This document shows, piece by piece, positions 1-8,704 of a stretch of DNA of 64,000 nucleotides (its first letter is position 1; every line of letters begins with the position of its first letter). This DNA comes from Duganella dendranthematis (GTDB taxonomy: Bacteria > Pseudomonadota > Gammaproteobacteria > Burkholderiales > Burkholderiaceae_D). The notes beneath the pieces were generated by a model, which worked only from the letters and a program-made list of their open reading frames with translations, was not told the DNA's origin and searched no databases. Location of the stretch: NCBI RefSeq assembly GCF_012849375.1, contig NZ_CP051684.1:5270001-5334000 (forward strand), given 5' to 3'. The position numbers were made by a program, and so were the translations under genes.

Positions 1-239
1 AGGAAGAAATCTCGAAAGCGCGCCTGAAAGCGAAAGTCGGCAAGACCGTGCGCGTGCTGATCGATGAAGTCAACCGTACCGGTGGCGTGGGCCGCTCGGC
101 TGCCGACGCGCCGGAAATCGACGGCGTGGTGTACGTCAAGCCGCCGTACGAACCGCACAAGAAGCTGGCCGTCGGCCAGTTCGTCGATGTGAAAATCACC
201 ACGTCCGACGCGCATGATTTGTGGGGCGAGGCGCTTTAA
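1..239 (+). CDS. rimO: Ribosomal protein S12 methylthiotransferase RimO, 3' end
   Basis: This is the C-terminal 78 codons or so of a gene that begins before the window; the reading frame starts at base 3 and ends at TAA 237-239. The translated tail contains the motif [16 protein letters not shown] followed by a short beta-rich stretch ending [10 protein letters not shown]. This is the TRAM domain that closes RimO proteins. RimO is a radical SAM enzyme that adds a methylthio group to an aspartate of ribosomal protein S12. The Fe-S and radical SAM domains lie outside the window, so the call rests on the TRAM tail alone. A strong terminator follows 30 bases later. Confidence 0.85.
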   Translation, partial: EEISKARLKAKVGKTVRVLIDEVNRTGGVGRSAADAPEIDGVVYVKPPYEPHKKLAVGQFVDVKITTSDAHDLWGEAL

Positions 240-262
240 GGCGTTTTTCTCGATACATCCAC

Positions 263-268
263 TATAAT
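263..268 (+). promoter_or_regulatory. Candidate -10 element (TATAAT) before the creatininase cassette
   Basis: A perfect TATAAT lies between the rimO stop and the terminator hairpin. It is the only promoter-like element before the four-gene cassette. No convincing -35 hexamer is seen 16-18 bases upstream. A transcript starting near base 275 would lose the left arm of the hairpin and so escape termination. This is inference from position only. Confidence 0.3.
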
Positions 269-269
269 A

Positions 270-305
270 AAGGCGGACCGGCGTTATCGCGGTCCGCCTT
301 TTTTT
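270..305 (+). terminator. Rho-independent terminator after rimO
   Basis: An 11-bp perfect stem pairs AAGGCGGACCG (270-280) with CGGTCCGCCTT (290-300) around a 9-base loop, followed by a T run to base 305. It lies 30 bases after the rimO stop and ends 13 bases before the next start codon. Confidence 0.9.
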
Positions 306-318
306 GTTAGTGAGCCTT

Positions 319-1176
319 ATGCGTGACTTGAAACTCCCGGCGGCGCTTGCCGCCTGCCTGCTGGCCTGCCTGCTGGCGCGGCCTGTCATGGCCGCCGAGG
401 CGGTCATTGCACCTGTGATGCTGGAAGAGATGACCAGCACCGAGCTGCGCACCCGCATCGACGCCGGCGCCACCACCGCCATCATTCCCATCGGCGGCAC
501 CGAACAAAGCGGTCCCTATATCGCGCTGGGCAAGCACAATGTGCGCGCCACCGTGCTGGCGCGAATGATCGCGCAAAAGCTCGGCAATGCGGTGGTCGCC
601 CCGGTAGTGGCTTACGTCCCGGAAGGCAGCATCACGCCGCCGGCCGGCCACATGAAATTTGCCGGCACCCTGTCGATTCCTGAATCCACCTTCGAAGAGC
701 TGCTGGTCGCCACCGCGCAGAGCCTGCGCCAGCATGGCTTCCGCCGCATTGTCTTCATCGGCGACCATGGCGGTTACCAGAAAAGCGAAACCCGCGTGGC
801 GCAGAAACTGAACAAGGCCTGGGCCAAGGACGGCGACGCTGCGGCCCTGGCGCTGCTGGCCTACTACGACGTCACGCAGGAACCGTTTATCGCCGACCTT
901 GAAAAGCGCGGCTACAGCAAGGCCGAAATCGGCCTGCACGCCGGCCTGGCCGATGCGGCGCTGATGCTGGCTACCGATAAATCCCTGGTGCGTACCGAGG
1001 CGCTGGCCAAAGGGCCGTCGCCGACCGCAGCGCAAGGCGTGCGCGGTGACGCGCGCCGCGCTACCGCCGAATTGGGCAAGCTTGGCGTGCAGCGCATTGT
1101 CGACGCCTCGGTGGCAGCGATTTCCGATTTTGCGGCGCATGGCGCGCCGTCTACTTCTAGTAAAGCATCCAAATGA
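319..1176 (+). CDS. Exported creatininase-family protein with altered metal ligands
   Basis: A 285-residue protein with a signal peptide (hydrophobic run about 9-27, then VMAAEA). The body matches the creatininase/amidohydrolase fold: PIGGTEQSGPYIALGKHN corresponds to the family motif PxGSTEQHGPHLPLGTD, and a later FIGDHGGYQ corresponds to the NGHGGN region. Family members are cytosolic metal-dependent amidohydrolases. Here the Glu of TEQ is kept, but the His after it is Ser and the Asp of GTD is His, so the metal site is changed and the function is unknown. I start at ATG 319, which leads directly into the signal peptide; an upstream in-frame TTG at 304 lies in the terminator T run. The stop overlaps the next ATG (ATGA). 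Confidence 0.75.
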   Translation: MRDLKLPAALAACLLACLLARPVMAAEAVIAPVMLEEMTSTELRTRIDAGATTAIIPIGGTEQSGPYIALGKHNVRATVLARMIAQKLGNAVVAPVVAYVPEGSITPPAGHMKFAGTLSIPESTFEELLVATAQSLRQHGFRRIVFIGDHGGYQKSETRVAQKLNKAWAKDGDAAALALLAYYDVTQEPFIADLEKRGYSKAEIGLHAGLADAALMLATDKSLVRTEALAKGPSPTAAQGVRGDARRATAELGKLGVQRIVDASVAAISDFAAHGAPSTSSKASK

Positions 1177-2420
1177 AAACTAATCGTATCGTCTTTGCGG
1201 CGCTGGCCGTCGCTGGTTTGATCGGCGCTGGCGGTTTGCTGGCTGTCGCCAATATGGAGAATGCGCAGGCTGCACAAGCCGCGCCGGCCGCCGGTACTGC
1301 GCCTGCGGCGGCGCCGGTCAACGTCTACGCCGGCATCGGCCCGGCCAATATGAGCCCAGCCACCAAGGACCAGCTGCAACGCGTCTACGTGCCTAACCTG
1401 CGCTCCAATGACGTGTATGTGATCGATCCGGAAACGCTGAAGGTGGTCGACAAGTTCAAGGTCGGCGTCGGCCCGCAGCACGTGGTGCCGGCCTACGACC
1501 TGCAAACACTGTGGGTGGCGAATAACGCCGAGCGCACTAACAAGGGCAGCCTGACGCCGATCGATCCGCGCACCGGCAAGCCTGGCCCACAGGTGGCGGT
1601 GGACGACCCATACAATATGTACTTCTCGCCGGACGGAAAATCCGCCATTGTGGTGGCGGAAGCGTTGCACCGCCTGGACTTCCGCGATCCGAAGACGATG
1701 GCGATGCAGTACGCGATCGATGTGCCGCAATGCGGCGGCATCAACCACGCCGACTTCTCGCCGGACGGCCGCTACGCCATGTTCACTTGCGAATTCGACG
1801 GCGCCGTGGCGCGCATCGACCTCGCCGCCCGCAAGGTGGACGGCTATCTGAAGCTGTCCATGCCGGCCACGCGCTTCTCCGAAAAAGACCCGATCGACCA
1901 GTTGTTGGCGAATGAGGTGTGCAGCAAGAAGAAGGGCATGCCGCAGGATATCCGCGTCTCGCCGGACGGTAAGCGTTACTACATCGCCGACATGGACGCC
2001 GACGGCGTGCACATCGTCGATGCGTCCACCTTTACCAAGGTCGGCTTCATCCCGACCGGCGTTGGCGCGCACGGCCTGTATCCAAGTCGTGACGGCACCA
2101 AGCTGTATGTGGCCAACCGTGGCACGCACAATATTCACGGCAAGCGTAAAGGCAAGGGCCGCGTGACGGTGATCGACTTCGCCAGCGAAAAAGTGGTATC
2201 CCAATGGGCGATTCCCGGCGGCGGCAGCCCGGACATGGGCAACGTCAGCGCCGACGGCAAATACCTGTGGCTGTCCGGCCGCTTCGATGACGTGGTCTAC
2301 CGCATCGATACCGCCAACGGCGACGTCAAGCAGGTCAAGGTCGGACAGGAGCCGCACGGCCTGACCGTATGGCCGCAACCAGGCCGCTACTCGCTGGGCC
2401 ACACCGGCAATATGCGCTGA
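1173..2420 (+). CDS. YVTN-type beta-propeller protein, exported
   Basis: A 415-residue protein with an N-terminal hydrophobic segment (about 7-27) that is a signal peptide or anchor, then an Ala/Pro-rich linker and a beta-propeller. Recurrent blade motifs are visible: RVYVPNLRSNDVYVIDPETL, MYFSPDGKSAIVV, ADFSPDGRYAMFT, RVSPDGKRYYIADMD and KLYVANRGTHNI. These match the YVTN/YncE/SMP-30-like propellers of the periplasm, which bind ligands or carry quinoprotein-type activity. No catalytic residues can be assigned. It overlaps the creatininase-like gene by 4 bases and its stop overlaps the next ATG (TGATG), so translation of the cassette is probably coupled. The substrate is unknown. Confidence 0.8.
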   Translation: MKTNRIVFAALAVAGLIGAGGLLAVANMENAQAAQAAPAAGTAPAAAPVNVYAGIGPANMSPATKDQLQRVYVPNLRSNDVYVIDPETLKVVDKFKVGVGPQHVVPAYDLQTLWVANNAERTNKGSLTPIDPRTGKPGPQVAVDDPYNMYFSPDGKSAIVVAEALHRLDFRDPKTMAMQYAIDVPQCGGINHADFSPDGRYAMFTCEFDGAVARIDLAARKVDGYLKLSMPATRFSEKDPIDQLLANEVCSKKKGMPQDIRVSPDGKRYYIADMDADGVHIVDASTFTKVGFIPTGVGAHGLYPSRDGTKLYVANRGTHNIHGKRKGKGRVTVIDFASEKVVSQWAIPGGGSPDMGNVSADGKYLWLSGRFDDVVYRIDTANGDVKQVKVGQEPHGLTVWPQPGRYSLGHTGNMR

Positions 2421-3592
2421 TGGCGACCGTGAAAAAATCCCCACAGACGGCGCTGATCCACACGGATTACAAGGCGCCGGAAGGTTTCGACGCTTTCCCG
2501 GTCGGCATCCATCACGCCTCCACGGTGCTGTTCAAGAACGTGGCGGCGATGCGCTCGGGCGAATGGAAAGACAAGAACGCCTATACCTATGGGCTGCATG
2601 GCACGCCGACCACGTTTACGCTGGAGGCACGTCTGGCGGAAATCGAAGACGGCAAATACTGCCTGCTGGCGCCGAGCGGCCTGGCCGCGATCTCGATGGT
2701 GGATTTCGCATTGCTCAAAACCGGCGATGATGTGCTGCTGCCGGATAACGTCTACAACCCGAATCGGGAACTGGGGCGCTGGCTGTCGGCCGATTTCGGC
2801 ATCACTGCGCGCTACTATGATCCGCTGATCGGCGCGGGCATCGCGGCGCTGATCCTGCCGAATACAAAGCTGATCTGGACCGAGGCGCCGGGATCGGTGT
2901 CGATGGAAGTGCCGGACCTGCCGGCCATCTGCAAGGCGGCGCATGAACGCGGCCTGCTGGTGGCGCTGGATAACACCTGGTCTGCCGGCCTGGCGTTGCG
3001 CGGCTTCGATCTGGGCGTGGACATCATCATGCAGGCGCTGACCAAGTACCAGTCCGGCGGTTCCGATGTGCTGATGGGCGCCGTCATCACGCGCGACCGC
3101 GAGCTACATGACCGCATCAGCCTTGCGCACATGCGTCTGGGCCTGGGTGTGGGGGCGGACGATGCGTATCTGGTTCAGCGCGGCTTGCCGACCATGCGCC
3201 TGCGCTTCGACGCGCACGACGCAGCGGCGCGCAAGCTGGCGGCCTGGCTGCAAACGCGGCCCGAAGTCACCAGGGTGCTGCACCCGGCATTCCCGGAATG
3301 TCCCGGCCATGAAACGTGGAAGCGCGATTTCAGCGGCGCCGGCGGCCTGTTCTCGGTGATCTTTGACGAACGTTATACCGAAGCGCAGACCGACCGCTTT
3401 GTCGATGCGCTCAAGCTGTTCAAGATCGGCTATAGCTGGGGCGGCGCCAACAGCCTCGTCATGCCGTACCGCATCCAGCATATGCGCAAGGACTGGACCG
3501 ACAAGGGCATACTGATACGCTTCAACGTGGGCCTGGAAGACGTCCATGATTTAATCGCCGATATCGAGCGGGCATTTGAGGAAATGGCATGA
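2420..3592 (+). CDS. metC: Cystathionine beta-lyase-like PLP enzyme
   Basis: A 390-residue fold-type I PLP enzyme of the Cys/Met metabolism family. Visible features are the substrate/PLP segment [20 protein letters not shown], the cofactor Asp in VALDNTW (about 184), and the PLP-binding lysine in [18 protein letters not shown] (K209). Cystathionine beta-lyase cleaves cystathionine to homocysteine, pyruvate and ammonia. The close resemblance is to the proteobacterial MetC type, but substrate is not settled by sequence and its place in a non-methionine cassette leaves room for another C-S or C-N lyase reaction. The start ATG overlaps the previous stop by one base; a longer in-frame start at 2369 would overlap the propeller gene by 50 bases and is less likely. 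Confidence 0.8.
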   Translation: MATVKKSPQTALIHTDYKAPEGFDAFPVGIHHASTVLFKNVAAMRSGEWKDKNAYTYGLHGTPTTFTLEARLAEIEDGKYCLLAPSGLAAISMVDFALLKTGDDVLLPDNVYNPNRELGRWLSADFGITARYYDPLIGAGIAALILPNTKLIWTEAPGSVSMEVPDLPAICKAAHERGLLVALDNTWSAGLALRGFDLGVDIIMQALTKYQSGGSDVLMGAVITRDRELHDRISLAHMRLGLGVGADDAYLVQRGLPTMRLRFDAHDAAARKLAAWLQTRPEVTRVLHPAFPECPGHETWKRDFSGAGGLFSVIFDERYTEAQTDRFVDALKLFKIGYSWGGANSLVMPYRIQHMRKDWTDKGILIRFNVGLEDVHDLIADIERAFEEMA

Positions 3593-4647
3593 GCAAGTTC
3601 TGGAGCAAAGTCGTTCACGGCCTGACGCCATACACGCCGGGCGAACAGGTGCAGATGCCTGGCCTGGTCAAGCTGAATACCAACGAAAATCCCTATGGCC
3701 CGTCGCCCAAGGCGATCGCCGCGATGCAGGAAGCGGCCGGCGATGGCTTGCGCAAGTATTCCGATCCGTTCAACGCGGTGGTGAAGGATGCGGTGGCGCG
3801 CCGTTTCGGCCTGGCGCGCGAGCAGGTCTTCGTCGGCAATAGCTCGGACGAAGTGCTGGCACATACCTTCCACGCTTTGCTCAAGCACGACTTGCCGCTG
3901 CTGACGCCCGATATCAGCTACAGCTTCTATCCAACCTACTGCAGCCTGTATGGCATTGAGGCGGTGTATGTGCCGCTGAACGAGCGCTTCGAGATCGATG
4001 TGGCGGATTATCAGCAGCCGTGCGGCGCGATCATCCTGGCCAACCCGAATGCGCCGACCGGCATCGCGCTGCCGCTGGCGCAGATCGAGTCGCTGCTGGT
4101 GGCGCATCCGCAGCAGGTGGTGGTAATCGATGAAGCCTATGTCGATTTTGGCGCGCAGAGCGCCTCTGCCTTGCTGGGCCGCTTTGATAACCTGCTGGTG
4201 ATTCAGACTTTGTCCAAATCGCGTTCGCTGGCTGGATTGCGGGTCGGCTTTGCGCTCGGCCATCCGGACCTGATTGCGGGCCTGGAGCGCGTGAAAAACA
4301 GTTTCAATTGCTATCCGCTGGGGCAGGTGCAGCAAGCCGGCGCGGTGGCGGCGCTGGACGATGTGGCCTACATGGAGCAGACGTCGAACGCCATCATCGC
4401 CAGTCGCGGGCGGCTGACGGCGCAGATGCAGGCGCTGGGATTCGAGGTGCTGCCATCGCAGGCCAACTTTATTTTCACGCGTCATCCGCAGCACGATGGC
4501 GCGCAGTTGGCGGCTGCGCTGCGCGAACGCGCCATTCTGGTGCGCCACTTCAAGTCGGCGCGTATCGACCAGTTCCTGCGCATCACCATCGGCACCGATG
4601 AGGAATGCGCCAAGCTGGTGGAAGCGCTCAAGCAAATCCTGGCTTAA
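3589..4647 (+). CDS. hisC: Histidinol-phosphate aminotransferase
   Basis: A 352-residue class I/II PLP aminotransferase. It has the HisC N-terminal motif [12 protein letters not shown] (about 29-40), the cofactor segment [10 protein letters not shown] (about 178-187), and the lysine motif [14 protein letters not shown] with K210. HisC converts imidazole acetol phosphate and glutamate to histidinol phosphate. No other his gene is nearby; instead it is the last gene of a cassette with overlapping starts and stops (ATGA with the previous gene). It may therefore be a second HisC-type enzyme acting on another substrate. Its stop overlaps the stop of the convergent dioxygenase gene within one TTAA. 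Confidence 0.85.
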   Translation: MSKFWSKVVHGLTPYTPGEQVQMPGLVKLNTNENPYGPSPKAIAAMQEAAGDGLRKYSDPFNAVVKDAVARRFGLAREQVFVGNSSDEVLAHTFHALLKHDLPLLTPDISYSFYPTYCSLYGIEAVYVPLNERFEIDVADYQQPCGAIILANPNAPTGIALPLAQIESLLVAHPQQVVVIDEAYVDFGAQSASALLGRFDNLLVIQTLSKSRSLAGLRVGFALGHPDLIAGLERVKNSFNCYPLGQVQQAGAVAALDDVAYMEQTSNAIIASRGRLTAQMQALGFEVLPSQANFIFTRHPQHDGAQLAAALRERAILVRHFKSARIDQFLRITIGTDEECAKLVEALKQILA

Positions 4648-5639
4648 TCCCGCACCACGCCGGAAGGGCCGATGCGCTGGGCGTTCGGTACGTCCGACAT
4701 GCGGATGCGGATCAGGTGGCGGCGCTCGTCGGTGTAGGTGGTGCGGCCGTGCAGCATGCGGTGGTTATCGGCCAACATCAGCGTGTCGGTCGGCAGCTGC
4801 TCCATGAAGCGCGGCGCTTCCTGCTCCGCCACGCGGTGCATGATCTCTACCGCATCCGCCAGTGCTGGATTATTCATTTCCGGCCGCGCCGCCAGGCCCT
4901 TCTTGATCGCGTCATACCGCCAGCGCATGGTGAAGCGGTCACCCGCGCGCAACGGCGGACCAAACACTGGCGCCACATGAAACTCCATCGTCTCATCGCC
5001 CGCCGCATACACAGCCGGCACGCGGAACGGCACCGGCGTCGTGCGCAGCAGTTCAAACGCCGCCGTGCCCTCCGCCGTGCGATGCAGCGCGGTATAGATA
5101 TCGTCCGCATCGATCAGAGTCGAATGGCCGCCGTGGCACTGCGCCGCATTCACCACGTACAGAATGAACTGCTCCTCCGGCATCGGATAGAACGACGAAT
5201 CGGTATGCATATCGGCGCTGCCCACGCGCTCTGAGAAGGTGACGAAGCGGCCATCGATGCCGGTGTCCGGCCGCGCCTTGACGTCCCACGCCACGCGGCC
5301 GGTGCGCTGGTCGGTGGAGGTAGGGTAGCCGAGCATCAGCGTCAGCGCGTACAGCACGGCGTTGCGGCGCTCTTCCGGCAGGCCGCTCAGGCCCAGTCCG
5401 CGCAACACCAGCGCATTGGCATCCAGCGCGCGTATCCGTTCGCTCAATTTGCGCAGCGTTGCGACTTCCTTCAGCTCCTGGCGCAGCGCCACTTCGTCCG
5501 GATGCGGATAAAAGCCATTGTCATTAAAACCATCGAATCGCCGGCCTAATATCTCAAAGATAATATTGAAATCATTATTCCATGAGAAATCTGCTTCCGC
5601 CTGCGCGATGTTTCCTTGATATTTAATTGATGCCAACAT
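4644..5639 (-). CDS. TauD/TfdA-family Fe(II)/2-oxoglutarate dioxygenase
   Basis: A 331-residue protein with the facial triad of the TauD family: HTD at 145-147 and a distal His in MLHGR (H297), followed by Arg-rich RRHLIRIR that would hold 2-oxoglutarate. Motifs [19 protein letters not shown] and [11 protein letters not shown] are typical of the TauD/TfdA group. Such enzymes hydroxylate small substrates using 2-oxoglutarate and oxygen. The substrate is not evident. The gene has a very good ribosome site (GGGGAGGTAAT before ATG) and converges on hisC, sharing the TTAA stop. Its nearness to the cassette suggests, but does not prove, a shared pathway. Its first 60 codons are AT-richer than the neighbours. 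Confidence 0.8.
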   Translation of the reverse strand: MLASIKYQGNIAQAEADFSWNNDFNIIFEILGRRFDGFNDNGFYPHPDEVALRQELKEVATLRKLSERIRALDANALVLRGLGLSGLPEERRNAVLYALTLMLGYPTSTDQRTGRVAWDVKARPDTGIDGRFVTFSERVGSADMHTDSSFYPMPEEQFILYVVNAAQCHGGHSTLIDADDIYTALHRTAEGTAAFELLRTTPVPFRVPAVYAAGDETMEFHVAPVFGPPLRAGDRFTMRWRYDAIKKGLAARPEMNNPALADAVEIMHRVAEQEAPRFMEQLPTDTLMLADNHRMLHGRTTYTDERRHLIRIRMSDVPNAQRIGPSGVVRD

Positions 5640-5789
5640 GATTACCTCCCCGGTTGTTGAATTTATTCTAGGGATTTTTAATAATCGGTTTGTAGTTTAA
5701 TTCTGACAGTGACTCCGAAAAATGATCTGCTTGCGTTATGATGATTTTCAAGGAAGAGATAAGCGACTTATTAACCGGGGAATATCATC

Positions 5790-7415
5790 ATGCGATTAAC
5801 TGAATTGCCTATTGCAACCAAGCTGACAGCCTCATTCTGTGCGGTTTTGTCCATGACAGCCATCGTGGGTATCTTTTCAATAGTAGAGCTGTCACAAGTA
5901 AATGAAATATCGACACGATTATCTTCGCGCTGGTTACCAAGTGTGAGAATTATTGAGGATATTAAATCTCAAATAGCGCGAATACGCACGCGGGAGTTTC
6001 AATATATTATCTCCAGCGATGCCAGTGAGATGGATAAATACGATAAAGTCATCGCCACCGATCTGGATGATCTGAAAAAGATGCAGGATGAATATCAGGC
6101 GCTGATGGAAACGCCGGATGAGAAAGCCATGTATGCGCAAATTACCGAGCAGTGGGGGCGTTATATGGAGGAAGACGCTAAGATCCGCGCCGCCATGCGC
6201 GCCGGTGATGTGGAAAAAGCCAAGAAGCTGATCCGGGGCGACTCGAACAAGTTGATTGTCTCGATGCGCGGCCAGGTGGACAAGCTGGTCGACCTCTACA
6301 CCCAGGGCGGGAAGGACGCGGCGGCCGAAGGTTCCAAGCGCTACTCGTCGTCGCGGGTGCTGATTATTACGCTGATGCTGGTCAGCGTGGTGCTCGGTGC
6401 GGCCGGCGCCTTCCTGATCACGCGCCGCTTGATGCGCAGCCTGGGCGGCGAGCCGGCGTATGCGGTGGATATCGTCAACCGTATCGCGGCCGGCGATCTG
6501 TCGGCGCAGGTGGAGCTGCGGTCGGGCGATAGCCGCAGCCTGCTGTTCGCCATGAAGACCATGCGTGACAACCTGGCCAAGATCGTCACCGACGTGCGCG
6601 GCTCGACGCATGTGATTGCGTCGGCCTCCGGCCAGATCGCGGCCGGTAACCTGGACCTGTCCTCGCGCACCGAGCAGCAAGCCAGTTCGCTGGAAGAGAC
6701 GGCGGCGTCGATGGAAGAGTTGACGTCCACCGTACGGCAGAATTCCGACGCGGCGGCGCAGGCCAATCAGCTGGCCGGTTCGGCCTCCGACGTGGCGCAA
6801 GCGGGCAGCGAGGTGGTAGGCCGCGTGGTCAATACGATGGAGTCGATCAATGCGTCATCGCGCAAGATCGGCGACATCATCACCGTCATCGACGGTATCG
6901 CGTTTCAGACCAATATTCTGGCGTTGAACGCGGCGGTGGAGGCGGCGCGCGCGGGCGAGCAGGGACGCGGCTTTGCGGTGGTGGCGTCGGAAGTGCGCAA
7001 TCTGGCGCAGCGCTCGGCCGGCGCGGCGCGCGAGATCAAGGAGTTGATCGGCAATTCGGTCAGCCAGGTGGAGGAGGGCAGCAAGCTGGTGGCGGAAGCC
7101 GGCACCACGATGGAGCGCGTGGTCTCCAGCGTGCAGCGCGTGACTGATCTGATTTCCGAGATCACCAATGCGGGCCGCGAGCAAAGCCACGGCATCGAAC
7201 AGGTCAACCAGGCCATCGCGCAGATGGATACGGTGACGCAGCAGAATGCGGAACTGGTGCAGCAGGCAGCAACTGCGGCGCAGAGCATGCAGGAGCAGGC
7301 GTCGTCGCTGGCGGAGCTGGTCAGCGTGTTCCAGCTTGACTCGCACGAGGAAGGCGCGCTGCGGCGGCTGATGGCGCCCGCGCCACAGCCGCGCCGATTG
7401 TCCATGACAAAATAA
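5790..7415 (+). CDS. Methyl-accepting chemotaxis protein
   Basis: A 541-residue chemoreceptor. The transmembrane segments are about 12-33 and 189-210, flanking a helical periplasmic domain of the four-helix-bundle type. A HAMP linker follows (about 211-265). The cytoplasmic hairpin contains the highly conserved tip [21 protein letters not shown]. It would signal to CheA/CheW. The C-terminus ends RRLSMTK and lacks the Trp/Phe pentapeptide that tethers CheR. The N-terminal 70 codons are AT-richer than the rest. No other che gene is in the window. The LexA-controlled operon begins right after its stop. Confidence 0.93.
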   Translation: MRLTELPIATKLTASFCAVLSMTAIVGIFSIVELSQVNEISTRLSSRWLPSVRIIEDIKSQIARIRTREFQYIISSDASEMDKYDKVIATDLDDLKKMQDEYQALMETPDEKAMYAQITEQWGRYMEEDAKIRAAMRAGDVEKAKKLIRGDSNKLIVSMRGQVDKLVDLYTQGGKDAAAEGSKRYSSSRVLIITLMLVSVVLGAAGAFLITRRLMRSLGGEPAYAVDIVNRIAAGDLSAQVELRSGDSRSLLFAMKTMRDNLAKIVTDVRGSTHVIASASGQIAAGNLDLSSRTEQQASSLEETAASMEELTSTVRQNSDAAAQANQLAGSASDVAQAGSEVVGRVVNTMESINASSRKIGDIITVIDGIAFQTNILALNAAVEAARAGEQGRGFAVVASEVRNLAQRSAGAAREIKELIGNSVSQVEEGSKLVAEAGTTMERVVSSVQRVTDLISEITNAGREQSHGIEQVNQAIAQMDTVTQQNAELVQQAATAAQSMQEQASSLAELVSVFQLDSHEEGALRRLMAPAPQPRRLSMTK

Positions 7416-7438
7416 GCTTTGTGGGAGGTTTGCTGATA

Positions 7439-7458
7439 TACTGTATGAAAATACAGTG
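7439..7458 (+). promoter_or_regulatory. LexA (SOS) box
   Basis: The sequence TACTGTATGAAAATACAGTG matches the LexA operator pattern CTGT-N8-ACAG exactly (CTGT 7441-7444, ACAG 7453-7456), with the flanking TA and AT-rich centre of the classical box. It lies between the chemoreceptor stop (7415) and the ATG at 7472. This predicts DNA-damage induction of the two repair genes that follow. It also decides the start of the first gene, because the in-frame starts at 7421 and 7445 would put the box inside the coding sequence. Confidence 0.85.
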
Positions 7459-7471
7459 TATCGGGAATGTG

Positions 7472-8704
7472 ATGGAGATCAAGGACAAGCTGGAAATCCT
7501 GGCCGATGCGGCTAAATACGACGCCTCGTGCGCCAGCAGTGGCGCGCCGAAGCGCGATTCCATCGGCAAGGGCGGTTTTGGCGCGACCACTGGCATGGGC
7601 ATCTGCCACAGCTACACGCCGGATGGACGCTGCGTCTCGCTGCTGAAAATCCTGCTGACCAATTACTGTTTGTACGATTGCCAGTATTGCGTGAACCGGC
7701 GTACCTCCAACGTGCCGCGTGCGCGCTTTGCGGTGGCGGAGGTGGTGCGGTTGACTACCGATTTTTATCTCCGCAATTACATTGATGGGCTCTTTCTCAG
7801 CTCGGGCATCATCCAGTCGGCTGATTACACCATGGAGCAACTGGTGCAGGTGGCGCGCGAACTGCGCGAAGTACATCAGTTTCGCGGCTATATCCATCTG
7901 AAGACCATCCCGGATGCCGATCCGGCGCTGATCGAGGCAGCGGGGCGCTATGCGGACCGGCTGAGCGTCAATATCGAGCTGCCGACGCAAGACAGCGTGC
8001 AGAAGCTGGCGCCGGAAAAGAGCGTTCATACGATCAAGCTGGCAATGGGTTCGATCCGCCGCAAGCTGGATGAGAAGGCGGAGGAACCGAAGTCGCCGCG
8101 CTTTGCGCCGGCCGGGCAAAGCACGCAGATGATCGTCGGCGCCGACGCCAGCGATGACCAGCAGATTTTGTCGACGGCGGAGACGCTGTACGGCAGCTAT
8201 AAACTCAAGCGCGTGTACTACTCGGCATTTAGCCCGATTCCGCAAAGTCCGAAGAGCGTGCCGCTGGCGCCACCGCCGATGATGCGCGAGCATCGGCTGT
8301 ATCAGGCGGACTTCCTGATGCGCAGCTATGGATTTCAGGCGCAGGAGTTGTTGCCGGACAGCGGTGGCAATCTGGCGCTGGATATCGATCCCAAGCTCGC
8401 ATGGGCGCTGGCGCATCGCGAGCATTTTCCATTGGACCTGAATCGTGCGGAGCCGCACATGATTGCGCGCGTGCCTGGCATAGGATTACGCAATGCGCAG
8501 CGCATCGTGGACTTGCGCCGCTTGCGGCAGGTGCGCTATGCGGACTTGTCGCGTTTGCGTTGCAGTATGAAGAAGATTTCGCCGTTCATCATCACGGCCG
8601 ATTATTTCCCGGCGCGCGACACCAGCCCGTCCGAGCATCTTCGGCGATCGATGGCGGAGGCGCCGCAGCAAATGAATTTGTGGCCGGAGTTGCAGGCAGC
8701 ATGA
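7472..8704 (+). CDS. Putative DNA modification/repair radical SAM protein
   Basis: A 410-residue radical SAM enzyme. The [4Fe-4S] motif is C66-x3-C70-x2-C73 (CLYDCQYC), preceded by a conserved stretch GKGGFGATTGMGICHSY. Near residues 328-362 there is a helix-hairpin-helix with VPGIGLRNAQRIVDL, a DNA-binding element. This is the family found next to uracil-DNA-glycosylase-like genes and named for that link; its reaction is not established. The start at ATG 7472 is supported by GGGA 5 bases upstream, by the LexA box just before it, and by the usual N-terminus of the family (KLEILADAAKYDASCASSG). Its stop overlaps the start of the glycosylase gene (ATGA), so the two are translationally coupled. 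Confidence 0.88.
   Translation: MEIKDKLEILADAAKYDASCASSGAPKRDSIGKGGFGATTGMGICHSYTPDGRCVSLLKILLTNYCLYDCQYCVNRRTSNVPRARFAVAEVVRLTTDFYLRNYIDGLFLSSGIIQSADYTMEQLVQVARELREVHQFRGYIHLKTIPDADPALIEAAGRYADRLSVNIELPTQDSVQKLAPEKSVHTIKLAMGSIRRKLDEKAEEPKSPRFAPAGQSTQMIVGADASDDQQILSTAETLYGSYKLKRVYYSAFSPIPQSPKSVPLAPPPMMREHRLYQADFLMRSYGFQAQELLPDSGGNLALDIDPKLAWALAHREHFPLDLNRAEPHMIARVPGIGLRNAQRIVDLRRLRQVRYADLSRLRCSMKKISPFIITADYFPARDTSPSEHLRRSMAEAPQQMNLWPELQAA

Noticed and set aside
5648..5780. CCCCGGTT and AACCGGGG inverted pair between the dioxygenase and chemoreceptor genes
   Set aside because: Both arms are simply the G-rich ribosome-binding sites of the two divergent genes, so the symmetry is expected.
7421..7471. 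Upstream extension of the radical SAM gene to in-frame starts at 7421 or 7445
   Set aside because: These would place the LexA box inside the coding sequence and add a stretch absent from the expected family N-terminus; ATG 7472 has its own ribosome site.
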